60,000 nucleotides of DNA, taken from contig CAJNDS010002106.1 of assembly GCA_905221605.1 (NCBI GenBank), positions 202,501 to 262,500 of the forward strand, in the 5' to 3' direction. Position 1 is the stretch's first letter, and each line of letters opens with the position of its first letter. The DNA is from Symbiodinium natans. Lineage: Eukaryota > Sar > Dinophyceae > Suessiales > Symbiodiniaceae. The translations under genes and the position numbers were made by a program. Under the pieces are notes generated by a model that saw only the letters and a list, made by a program, of their open reading frames with translations, was not told where the DNA came from and searched no databases. Below, in pieces: positions 10,207-20,375 of the stretch.

Positions 10207-10844
10207 GAGAAACAAAAACTACTAGCCGCACAGATCCATGGTTTTTTGATGCTCGGGTTTTGGGTTCTCAAGTTTCAGAAGTCAACCCGAAACCCTAAAC
10301 CCTAAAGTTTCGGGTTTAGGGCCTAAACCCTAAACCCTAACCACGAAGCAGCGGTGTTTGTCCACAATGGTCGTTACTTGCTACTTCTTGCTTAAGAACT
10401 CCCCCCCGCCAAAGAACATCTTCCTTATACGGGCAATATGGAGATTGAGGTTAAATCTGGGGCTATAGTCTTTCTCCCAAAGCTCGGAATGCCGATATTC
10501 CTTTCAACCCCCCAAGCCCTAAACCTCATCCTTCAAACCCCTTCGAAAGGTTTAGGCTTTAGGGTTAGGGTGTAGGGCTTAGGGTTTAGGGTTTAGGGCG
10601 TAGGGCCTAAGTTTAGGGTTTAGGCATTGGGCGGATGCTGTGATTCTCTGCGCGGTCGTCCATCTTGTGTCCTCCAAGTAGCCATCAGCCCAAAAAACCG
10701 CAAAGCCAACAAAGCAAAAAGCTCTGATTCAGCCAAGCTTCACCACCCAATCCGGACGCTCCACGGGTTTCCGAGCCTTCTCGAGGGTTTGGGGCTTCAT
10801 TAGGGGTTTGGGTGTTTTCATGGGCGTTTCAACAATACAATTCC
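10207..10844. other. Mixed repeats and short unassigned segments
   Basis: Telomeric units in alternating orientation (10280-10340), a family F end near 10385, degenerate TTTAGGG units (10550-10630) and a plus-strand piece at 10632-10680 ending in TAG. No gene is called. Confidence 0.4.
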
Positions 10845-11630
10845 GCCGTACCGCACCGAACCGTTACCGTACCGCACCGAACCGTGCAGGAAGCTTACCG
10901 TACCGGACCGAACCGTGCAGGAGGCTTACCGTACCGCACCGAACCGTGAACCCACCCTCCAGCCACCCACCCCCCCACCCTGCCACCCACCCACCCCTTC
11001 CACCCACCCTCCAGCCGCCACTCCCCCCAGCCACCAAGCCTACCCCCTCCAACCTCCAGCCACAACCCCCTCCAGCCACCCAGCACACGGTTTAGGGTTT
11101 AGGGATCAGGGTTTAGGGCTCAGGGCTTTGGGTTTGCGGTGTTGTGTTTAGGGTTGTGGGTTTGGGGTTTTACGTGTTGGGTGGTCGGAGCGCTGTAGAG
11201 TGTGCATGGCTGGTGTGATGCCTGCAGGATGGCGGCTGGAGGGTGTGGTGGCTGGAGGTGGAGGGGGTGCGTGGCTGGAGGGTGCGTGGCTGGAGGGTGG
11301 GTGGCTGGGGCTGTTGGCTGGAGGGTGGGTGGCTGGAGGGGGGTGGTGGCTGGAGGGGTGGGCGGCTGGAGGGTGTGGGTGGCTGGACGGTGTGGGTGGC
11401 TGGAGGGGGTGGGTGGTTGGAGGGGGGTGGCTGGAGGGTGGGGTGGCTGGGTGGCTGGGAGGGTGGAGCGGGTGGCTGGAAGGGGTGTGGGTGGCTGGAG
11501 GTGGGTGGCTGGACGCTGGCCTGGAAAAAGGGTGGTGAGTGGGGGGTGGAGGGCACAGCTTGCAGGGTGCTTGGAGGTGCTTGGTGGGGAAGGGGGCCTG
11601 GGACCGCAGTACCGAACTACCGTACCGATA
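10845..11630. repeat. Large inverted minisatellite around a telomeric core
   Basis: Left arm: ACCGTACCGCACCGAACCG repeats (10845-10955), then CCACCCTCCAGCCACC repeats (10950-11085). Centre: telomeric units (11088-11140). Right arm: GGCTGGAGGGTGGGT repeats (11220-11520), then a short ACCGAACTACCGTACCG segment (11605-11628). The minisatellite arms are mutually complementary and could form a long imperfect hairpin. Confidence 0.8.
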
Positions 11631-14129
11631 TTAAACAGCCATGCAGGTTTTGTTTTTTGGCCAACCGCTCCGCTGAACTCAGACGGTTTGGGGTAAAAGG
11701 GTTCAGAAGGTTTCGCAGGCTTGTAGTACCTGTTCACCCACGTGAAGTGCTCCCCTAAACCCTAAACCCTAAACCCTAAACCCTAAACCCTATACTAACA
11801 GTCCCTAATTCCCCTAAACCTCAAGAGGGCGGCCCCTTGGCAATACCTGTAAGGTACCTCCTGGCTGCAATGCGCCCGCAAGAAAGAGGAGGAGGAGGGG
11901 CCAAGACGAAGCCCTGTAAACCCCACACCCTACACCCGTAGAAGCCCCAAAACCCGATACCCAAACACTTGTCACCCTAAACCCTAAACCCTAAACCCTA
12001 AACCCTAAACCCTAAACCCTAAACCCCACACCCTAAAGGCCAATGGCCTGTAAAGTCTCCATCCTTGGAGCAAGCACCCCCTTGCAAGTCGAAGCCCTGA
12101 GCCCCTGAACCCTTTTTGCATCTGGGCTGAGCCCTAAACCCTAAACCCTGAGCCCTAAACCCTAAACCCTAAACCCTAAACCCTAAACCCTAAACCCTGG
12201 CTCTAAACATGAAGTGTTCGGGGCTCCGACTCTCACACTCGCGGGCACGGGCGATGCTTCGGGGTTGAGGGCTTAAAGCTTAAAGCTTCTGGGCTTACGG
12301 TACGAGACGGCCTATTCTAACCCTAAACCCTAACCCCAACCCTAAACCCGAAACCCTAAACCCTCAACCCTAAACATATGCGTCTACACGCATCTTACGA
12401 ACATCCGAGTACGGAATATCGGTACATGTGCTTCGATCCTGGAAGCATCGAACCCCAGCATCGGGATCACATACCCCAAGAGTACCAACCCTTCTCAAGG
12501 GTTCAGGGTTTAGGGTTTAGGGTTTAGGCTTTAGCAGAGGGTGGGACACCTCTATATAGACCAGAAAACCCTTGCGAAACGCTATCATGGGAATCATGGG
12601 AACTCTACCTTGGACCTCTCAGGTTTTACCCGTAGTGTTGGGTGCGAGGCGAGGGGTGGGGGGGGGGGGGGGGGGGCGGCCTTTTGAAAAGGTTGTTTAA
12701 GGGCTAGGGTAGATCCTTAGGGGTTGCGAGCCTTCATCCCTTGATGCTAAGGTTCACAGAGACAGCCCAACAAAAATAATATTTTTGAAGCGGGCAAGGG
12801 CTGACAAACCGCGGAGCCTGCTTGCCCTGTGAGCTCGCCCGCCCTGACGGCGGGGCCTCGGAACAAATCACCACATGCAACAAGAAACTCAATCGTTTGG
12901 GGCTATGTGGGTATGCGCTAGCGTTCTCGACCCCCCCTGCCCCATTACAGAAGGGGGAGAGGAAAACAGTAAACACTAAACCCAAACCACCTAACCCTAA
13001 ACCCCAAAGCCGACAGCCGAACATCTACCATGAACCACCTGAACCCTGAACCTTTCACCGCGAACTGCCGACCTGGAGGGGAAAAGGGGGAGGAGGGAGG
13101 AGGGGAGGGTGAGAGCGTGGGTGAGGGGAGTAATGCTGGTGCATACCTACCCTAAACCCTAAACCCTAAACCCCAAACCCCAAAACCCAAACCCTAAACC
13201 CTAAACCTTAGTACCTTAGCTTCGAAAACCCCGAACTTGGGGGGGGGGGGGGGGTTCTCGGTTAGATTCTCAGGGGGTGCCTCGGGATGTTCGTCCTTCC
13301 TTGGGTTTCCATTTCGGCTTCGGCTTCGTAGGGCGTCCTAGGGTTTAGGGCTCAAGGTTTAGGGTTAGGGTTTAGGGTTTAGGGCTTAGGGCTTAGGGTT
13401 TAGGGTTTAGGGTGTAGGGCTCATGGTTTAGGGTTTTGGGTTTAGGAATTTGGGGTCCCGTTTTCTCGGGCTGAAGCGAGATGAACATTCCGATAAGCAA
13501 GGCACCACCCCAAGAAGTCCTCTTCTTCTCTCAACTATTCTGGGATGGGGGCCTTCAAACCCTCTTAAAACCATTCCTAAAGATGATCCTCTTAAACCCA
13601 GCAATAAGGGAACAAATATGAGACATGACATATCCCGAGGGCCTACACCTTCGTCGTATACCATTCCAAAACACCCTCCCAAACATACTGCCGGCCCGCA
13701 GCTACCAACCCCCGAAAGCGGCAAAGAGAGCGTGAGAGGGACACACAGGGAGAGCGGGGGGAGAGAAACCCAAAACCCACAAAGAGAAAGAAATACTGTC
13801 AAAGAGGGAGAAAGAGGAGGAAGGAGGCAGGGAGAGGGAGCCAAGAGAGACCCTGAACCCCCTTAAACCCCCCCCCCAAAAAAAAAAAAACCTTATATAC
13901 ATCCCTCTATGACCCCCCCCCCCCCCCCCCCCCCCCTGCCTGAATCCCCCTACACACCCCTGAATCCCCTAAAACACCCCTAAACCCTAAACCCTAAACC
14001 CTATACCCTAAACCCTAAACCTCCCTAAAACCCTCGAACCCACCCACTAGGCCTGGGAGTTGGGTCGGGACGACGCCTTGACGCTGGCTGCACCACCTAA
14101 GAGCCCACTTCAGTCTTTAGGGCTTGGGG
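11631..14129. other. Telomeric arrays and unassigned open stretches
   Basis: Arrays lie at 11756-11792, 11976-12035, 12130-12198, 13148-13208 and 13370-13430. A minus segment at 11640-11755 (EHFTWVNRYYKPAKPSEPF) could be an exon. The stretch 12735-12960 is open on both strands. The 13440-13860 stretch is also open on both strands but purine-rich and low in complexity. C-runs occur at 13907-13937. No gene is supported. Confidence 0.4.
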
Positions 14130-14235
14130 TTTGTTTAAGGTTTAGGGTTTAGGGTTTAGGGTTTAGGGTTTAGGGTTTAGGGTTTAGGGTTTAGGGTTTA
14201 GGGTTTAGGGTTTAGGGTTTAGGGTTTAGGGTTCA
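14130..14235 (+). repeat. Interstitial TTTAGGG array
   Basis: About 14 units, followed by degenerate copies to about 14410 and a TTGCCGCCCGC motif that recurs beside other arrays. Confidence 0.95.
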
Positions 14236-14856
14236 GTTTTTAGGGTATAGGGCTTAAGGTCTAGAACACAGGGGTTTCTGATCCAGAGTGTGAGGGCTTC
14301 CCCTCCAGGTTTCCCAGGTTCGGGTTTAGAGTTCCGGGTTTAGGTTTTAGGGTTTAGGGTTTCGGGTTTGGGGTTTGGGGTTTCGGGTTTAGGGTTTGGG
14401 GTTCAGGCTTTTGTTGCCGCCCGCATGGCTCGCAGGGAATTGGCAATCAGAGAAGGAAAAACTTAAAGCAATCCGGCCAATAAGTCAAGCTTTCCTCAGC
14501 TTCAACACCCTTACATGCCCATAGGCACACTAGAAAAGCCCTAAATTCTAAAGGGTTTAGGGTTTAGGGTTTATGTTTTCGGGTTTAGGGAAAAAGCCTT
14601 TAAGCCCTCTAAGCCCTAGACCGTCACCACCCAAAATCTATCCGAACCCCTCAACTCAACTAGGACTCATAAAGGCTGACTGTCGCCCCCTCCTAAACCT
14701 CAGAGCCAATCTTTGGGGGGCGTGCTCGGGGTTGTTGGCTTTAAGTCTGTGCAGGATCCAGGCCATGTTTTTTTTAGGTTGCAGGGTGTAGGGTTTTTTG
14801 CCACCCGCCAAGCACTTGCGTACACTGCAAGGACGACTTCAAAGGACGAGGACCAT

Positions 14857-14968
14857 CCCAAAGGGTCCATGTACCCATATAGTATATACTTGGGCCTTAA
14901 AGGGGTTCCTATGCAGTAGCTTTAGGGCCCCCAAATATGTACCTATATGGGTACATGGACCTTTAGGG
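14857..14968. mobile_element. MITE-like element, family A
   Basis: A full-length copy with both GGGTCCATGTACC ends. No convincing flanking duplication. Confidence 0.7.
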
Positions 14969-14973
14969 GAAGC

Positions 14974-15073
14974 GGACCTTAGCGTCCCCTAAACCCTAAA
15001 CCCCAAACCCTAAACCCTAAACCCTAAACCCTAAACCCTAAACCCTAAACCCCGTGCACAGACGCTGAGGTCC
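14974..15073. repeat. CCCTAAA array bounded by a 13-bp inverted repeat
   Basis: GGACCTTAGCGTC (14974-14986) and GACGCTGAGGTCC (15061-15073) are complementary at 12 of 13 positions and enclose a pure array. Confidence 0.8.
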
Positions 15074-15189
15074 CGTCTCCCTATGGGACGGAGCTCGGAT
15101 CTGAGTATCTCGGCTTCTCAGGGGTTTCTTGAGGGGTTTCATAAGCCATTTAGAGGGTTTAGGGTTTAGGGTTTAGGGTTTAGGGTTTA

Positions 15190-15545
15190 GCGAAATTAAT
15201 TGGTTTGTGGAGTGAACTCATGGGGCAAGTCATGTAAGTAGGTGCCTTCTGAGAAAGGAACGCTCTGTGCTTTGATGTTTGCTGACATTTGGGCACTGTT
15301 GAGGTCGTTGCTATCCTCTTGAAGACTGTCTTCTTTGATTCTACCGATGAAGAGCCGCCCTTCCACTCACCCCGCCCCCCAACCGTCCACCCCCCCAGTT
15401 GTCCTTGGGGAGAAGTGCGCAAGTTGACGAAAAAACTTCCAACTTTTTCGGAGCACCCTCACGCCAACAGCTTGAGACTGGCACACCCGCCTGCCAACCA
15501 AAAGCTGAGCACGAGGTCCCTCCTACGTATCGGCCCCACACGTCC
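15190..15545. other. Complex sequence open on both strands
   Basis: About 350 bp without telomeric repeats. A minus frame (for example SVESKKTVFKRIATTSTVPK) and a plus frame (VEVVAILLKTVFFDSTDEEP) are both plausible. Neither could be tied to splice sites, so it is left unassigned. Confidence 0.35.
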
Positions 15546-15549
15546 ACCG

Positions 15550-15685
15550 CAAACCCTAAACCCTAAACCCTAAACCCTAAACCCTAAACCCTAAACCCTA
15601 AACCCTAAACCCTAAACCCTAAACCCTAAACCCTAAACCCTAAACCCTAAACCCTAAACCCTAAACCCTAAACCCTAACCCTAAA
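15550..15685 (-). repeat. Interstitial CCCTAAA array
   Basis: About 19 perfect units. Confidence 0.95.
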
Positions 15686-15696
15686 CCCTGTACCTA

Positions 15697-15803
15697 GACC
15701 ACGACTCCGCTCAGATTTCCAACTACGGATGCTCCAAGTGCTGCTTTCCCTTCCGTGAGCTGCAGCAGACACGGCGCAATGGACTCTATACGTACGAGTA
15801 GGG
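15697..15803 (-). CDS. Candidate exon, unknown product
   Basis: The minus frame contains LLVRIESIAPCLLQLTEGKA and then ALGASVVGNLSG, which look like a folded hydrophobic-core protein, with a TAG just beyond. A GGTAG acceptor-like site precedes it. Segments at 15980-16030 and 16095-16155 on the same strand may be upstream exons, but trial joins did not keep frame throughout, so they are not merged. Confidence 0.35.
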
Positions 15804-15911
15804 ATTCAGGTGGTAGAGCTACCCGAAAACCCTGAACCCTGCCTAGAACCCCTAACCCTAAAAGCCTAAAGGTCCAAAACCCCTTAACCCTAAACAGCAC
15901 CAAAGACAGGA

Positions 15912-17000
15912 AACCCTAAACCCTAAACCCTAAACCCTAAACCCTAAACCCTAAACCCAAAAAACCCTAAGGAGCCTGGGCCACGTCAGGCATGTCGGAG
16001 GTGTCACCTGGACGGGCAAGGCCCCGAAGGAGGTTTAGGGTTTAGGGTTTAGGGTTTAGGGTTTAGGGTTTAGGGTTTAGGGTTTAGGGTTGCTTGCCTG
16101 TTGGGTGCTAAGGGCTGGAACACGAGCTTTTCGGAAGCGTCCCTACAGTAGTTCGGGTTTAGGGTTTAGGGCTTAGGGTTTTGGGTTAACAGGCTGGCAG
16201 TCACCTGGCATATTTTCAAAACCCAAATGGGGTTTCCGAAATTTGGCGTACCCGATTGTGGTCCTGATTAGAAGTCTATATTGAGGGTCCCTGATTTTCG
16301 TGAACCCCCTCAAATGCGCCCCTAAGCTCAGGATTTCCGGATTCCTGCATCCTGCTGCCCAAGGTCGTGTGTAGGGTTTAGGGTTTAGGGTTTAGGGTTT
16401 AGGGTTTAGGGTTTAGGGTTTAGGGTTTAGGGTTTAGGGTTTAGGGTTTAACGTTCAGGGTTTAGGGTTTAGGGACATAACAAAGCCTATCATCATACTA
16501 TGAAGGATGGAGTGTAGCTCAACTCATGCTTGCCGTGCTAAGGAGAGCTAAGCATAAAGTTTCTTCACTCAACCCTAAACCCGGAACCCTAAACCCTAAA
16601 CCAGTTTTTACGCTGGACTTGCTGACAAACCTAAACCCTAAACCCTAAACCCTAAACCCTAAACCCTAAAACCCTAAACCCTAAACCCTAAACCCTAGCG
16701 CACCCATGCCTTGGGCCCCCAGCCTCGGACGCCCCAAATCGCCGGCTGAACGGCCCGCTCCCTGCTGGCGGCCGGGACGCGCAGCTGCGAGCCTGGGTAG
16801 GGTTTAGGGTTTAGGGTTTAGGGTTTAGGGCTTAGGGTTTAGGGTTCAGGGTTCAGGGTTCAGGGTTTAGGGTTTAGGGTTTCGGGTTTAGGGTTTAGGG
16901 TTTAGGGTTTAGGGTTTAGGGTTTAGGGTTTAGGGTCTAGGGTTTAGGGTTTTAGGGTTTGGGGTTTAGGGTTTAGCGTCTTCGCTCAGCAAACAGGAAC
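15912..17000. repeat. Cluster of telomeric arrays
   Basis: Arrays lie at 15912-15957 (minus), 16033-16090, 16373-16475 (plus), 16630-16695 (minus) and 16797-16974 (plus, with CAGGGTT and TTCGGG variants). A palindromic segment at about 16214-16325 resembles one near 45455. The piece 16700-16795 is GC-rich and could be an exon on either strand. Confidence 0.8.
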
Positions 17001-17587
17001 TGGCCATATGGTACCTGATTGGGCACGACATCCTGCAAAGCCCTCTTAAATTAAGGTTCTGTAAGGTTGAGGGTTTAGGAATTGGGGCTTAGGGTTTAAG
17101 GTTCATGGTTAGGGTCTAGGGATGACTATCACATTGATATCAGGTCTTAATTTCGGAGCTCTGGAAAGCAAGCTCATCCTTACCTTGGGACTTCATGAAC
17201 CCTAAAGGGGTTTAATGTCCAATTACACTACTAGGACTTAGCGTCGTAGAGGGTAAATGATCTCCCTCCAAAAATATCTTCCTGGACCCCCTAAACACTA
17301 AACCCGAAACCCTTTCAAGATGTCAAGGCAAAATTCGACTCCCCTAGAACGAACCTAAAAGAACTACATTGGAGCCATCCGGAAGGGCTTCCGGATTTTG
17401 TCCAGGGCTTGTAGGGTTCGCGGCCTTGAGGCTTCTAGGGCGCAAGGTTTAGGGTTTCGGGTTTAGGGACTAGGGTTAGGGTGTCGGGGCTACAGACAAC
17501 TAAGGGCTTCAGGGTCTAGGGAAGCGAGATAGAAGCCCGAAAACCCTAAAACCTACTTGCCCCCCCCACCCCCCCACCCCTCACTGG
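17001..17587. other. No supported gene
   Basis: Degenerate TTTAGGG units, a diverged family E element near 17337-17390, and C-runs. Nothing coding was seen. Confidence 0.45.
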
Positions 17588-17706
17588 TAGACTAACCCAA
17601 AGGGTCCATGTACCCATATAGTATATACTTGGGCCTTAAAGGGGTTCCTATACAGTAGCTTTAGGCCCAAATATGTACTTTGTAGGTACATGGATCCTTA
17701 GACTAA
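17588..17706. mobile_element. Family A element with 8-bp direct repeats
   Basis: The element at 17596-17698 is flanked by TAGACTAA on both sides. Confidence 0.75.
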
Positions 17707-17931
17707 ATGCCAACCATGGAAGGCCATGGTGTGAGTGTGTGTGTGAGATAACGACGCTTGCCATGCCTGGGGCCGGAAAGTGGCTAGGGTTTCGGCTGGT
17801 TTAGGGTTTAGGGTTTTGGTTTTGGGTTTAGGGTTTAGGGTTTAGGGTTTAGGGTTTAGGGTCTCGTCCGCTGCACTGTGGCAGAGGTGGCAGGATGCTC
17901 TCCGCTTAGAGGTTGGCTGGAGACCCTACAC

Positions 17932-18087
17932 CCTAAACTCCCTAAACCCTAAACCCTAAACCCTAAACCCTAAAGCCTAAAGCCTAAAGCCTAAAGCCTA
18001 AAGCCTAAACCCTAAACCCTAAACCCTAAACCCTAAACCCTAAACCCTAAACCCTAAACCCCAACCCTAAACCCTAAAACCTAAACC
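17932..18087 (-). repeat. CCCTAAA array with AAAGCCT variant block
   Basis: Five to six tandem CCTAAAG variant units sit in the middle of an otherwise standard array. Confidence 0.95.
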
Positions 18088-18089
18088 CG

Positions 18090-18359
18090 GTGGGAGCCTA
18101 CGTGGATATTGACGCTACTGGCGTACCGTACAGCGACTGCGGAGGCTTCGCGGATTTCTGTGTAAGTTGGGTGGGGCTTATGCAAATGGAGGTTGCAGCG
18201 CTACTCTATGACGTGTGCATGCCACAGGATGCCTGCGATATCTTGCTTCATCAACTTCATGTAACTCATCGTCTTTATGAACAGTTCGAAAAGGTTGTCT
18301 TGTATAACACAGTTTCAGATGCCGTCAATCGGCGGATGCGTGGTCTTGGCTGGCAGTGA
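18090..18359 (+). CDS. Uncharacterised terminal exon
   Basis: An 89-codon open segment begins immediately after a telomeric array and ends at TGA (18357-18359). The composition is that of a normal globular protein, with fragments YVDIDATGVPYSDCGGFADF and LLHQLHVTHRLYEQFEKVVL. Several cysteines and long helix-like stretches are visible, but no family is recognised. It probably forms the 3' end of a longer spliced gene whose upstream exons were not identified. Following sequence to 18540 is complex and may be 3' untranslated. Confidence 0.5.
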   Translation: MGAYVDIDATGVPYSDCGGFADFCVSWVGLMQMEVAALLYDVCMPQDACDILLHQLHVTHRLYEQFEKVVLYNTVSDAVNRRMRGLGWQ

Positions 18360-18539
18360 AGCTGCTTACGTCCACTGGCACCAAATGCGGGGGAAGTGGC
18401 AAGCCTGTTCAAGAAGAAAGGGTTTTGCCTTCCATTCAGGGAGCCTCGGCGGGTTGGGCGTGCCCACAGACCTGCCTCCAAAGATTGCAGCTCCAGGGTG
18501 AAAGGGTGCGCGCTCACGTCTGGACATTTTCATTGTGGC

Positions 18540-20109
18540 ATCCCTTTGACGTGTTGACTGTACTGCTAAACCCTAAACTTAAACTCTAAACCCTAAACCC
18601 TAAACTCTCAACCCTAAACACTAAACCCTAAACACTACTTAATCCTGAAACCCTGAAACCCTGAAACCCTGAAACCCTGAAACCCTAAACTCTAAAGCCT
18701 GAAACCCGAAGCGATTATTCCTGGCTCTGGGTGCCGGAACCCAAGACTTCGGAGGACAGCGCGCCGCCTGAGGGGCAGCTTGGGTCGGACCGTGGCGTTT
18801 AGGCCTTAAGTTCTTTTTTTTGGTTGAGTTTAGGGTTTAGGGTTTAGGGTTTGGGGTTTGGGGTTTAGGGTTTATTCCTTAGGGTTTAGGGTTTAGGGAT
18901 TCAGGGTTTAGGTTTTAAGGCATGTTTGGTTGCCGCCCGCTAAGCAGGGTTTATCGTTGATGGTCGCCCGGGCAGACTCTCCGACAGCCCGTCGACAGCT
19001 CTCTTCAGGACCTTGGGGACTGGTGAAAACCTTCAACCCTCAACCCTAAACACCCTATAAACCCTGTAAGCCCTAAACGAACCCTAAAGGAGATATTCAT
19101 GAACCGTAAAAGGCTCATAATTCCAGTAGCTTTGAGTTTCGGGGTTCAGCTAGTATAGGAAGTCACCCCAAGCTTTTTTTTCACATCCTAACCCCTTTTG
19201 GCCCTTTTGTGAGGAGGGACTGCAGTGCGATCTGCCCATAAACAACCCCTGTCCCCTAAATCCTTATGCACCAAAGCTCTCTCGAAGCCAATGCCCGAAA
19301 CTCTAGACCCCAAGCCCTGATCCTAAAGGGGAGGCGATTAAACTCTATGACCCCTGGACCTGACGAAACCACCTCCTTATTCCTAGGAGCACCAGGGAAA
19401 CTTGATGAGTGTCGAAGCGAACTGATAAAGGATCACGGATCTCGAGCCCAAACCCTGAACCCAAAACCCCCGGACCCCCCAACCCTAAAACCTGAAACCC
19501 TAATCCTTACTTTCCCCAAACCCTAAACCCTAAACCCTAAACCCTAAACCCTAAACCCTAAACCCTAAACCCTAAACCCTAAACCCTAAACCCTAAACCC
19601 TAAACCCTCCACCCCTACCTCCGAAGGATGTGGGGGCGGCGGTCGCCGCCCTCTTCGGGGCGCCTCTTTCAGCTTTCTGTTCGGATTGAGGCATTTGGGG
19701 TCCCTCAGCTAAACCCTGAACCCTGAACCCTGAACCCTAAACCCCTAAACCCTAAACCCCAAAACCCTAAACCCCAAACCCCAAACCCTAAACCCTAAAC
19801 CCTAAACCCTAAACCCTAGACCCAAACCCTAAACTGGGATTTGCGGTTTTTGCTTGGTGGTGAATGAAGGTCCTTGGGTCGGGGCGTGACAATGGTCTTT
19901 GGCGCACGGTGTTGGGTTCAGGGGGGCTTATAATAATAATAGTAATAATAATGCTTATAATAATAATAATAATGCTAATAATAATAATAATAATGCTTAT
20001 AATAATAATAATAATAATAAAAAAAAATAATAATAATAATAGGCTCCTGAGAATCCCGCAGCCTCTGGGGAAAAGGTCGAAAAGAGTGATCGTGAGTATC
20101 GCTAGGGTA
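18540..20109. other. Telomeric arrays and short unassigned segments
   Basis: Variant units (CCCTGAAA repeats at 18645-18685), arrays at 19517-19608 and 19711-19822, and short plus pieces such as 19620-19692 ending in TGA (DVGAAVAALFGAPLSAF). None could be chained into a gene. Confidence 0.4.
19930..20040. repeat. TAA trinucleotide microsatellite
   Basis: Interrupted TAA repeats with periodic TGCT interruptions. Confidence 0.95.
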
Positions 20110-20199
20110 GCTGCGACAGGTAGCCCTAAACCCTAAACCCTAAACCCTAAACCCTAAACCCTAAACCCTAAACCCTAAAGCCTAAACCCTAGTCGCAGC
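20110..20199. repeat. CCCTAAA array bounded by an 8-bp inverted repeat
   Basis: GCTGCGAC (20110-20117) and GTCGCAGC (20192-20199) enclose a telomeric array, the same layout as 14974-15073. Confidence 0.75.
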
Positions 20200-20276
20200 G
20201 TTTAGGGTTTTCTCAAGTCAAAGCTGTCCGTGGGGCTTAGGCCAAGGCTTAGGCACATTCAGCCGGAAGCTCAGCA

Positions 20277-20375
20277 TTCCCAAAGAGCCCAATACCCCTA
20301 AATTACGGAATTTCCCGTAATTCCTATAGGGATCCTTCATGTGATTTAAGGTATGTTCCTTAAATAAGGGGTCTT
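20277..20375. mobile_element. MITE-like element, family B, empty-centre copy
   Basis: The left end is CCCAAAGAGCCCAATACCCC; the right end is diverged. The centre AAGGTATGTTCC lacks the telomeric insert seen in the copies at 4228 and 23283. Confidence 0.6.

Noticed and set aside
9910-10271. Long glycine-rich open frames.
   Set aside because: Produced by the C/G homopolymer tract, not coding.
11120-11758. Open frames of 128-205 codons on both strands.
   Set aside because: All derive from the GGCTGGAGGGTGG minisatellite, in which several frames lack stops.
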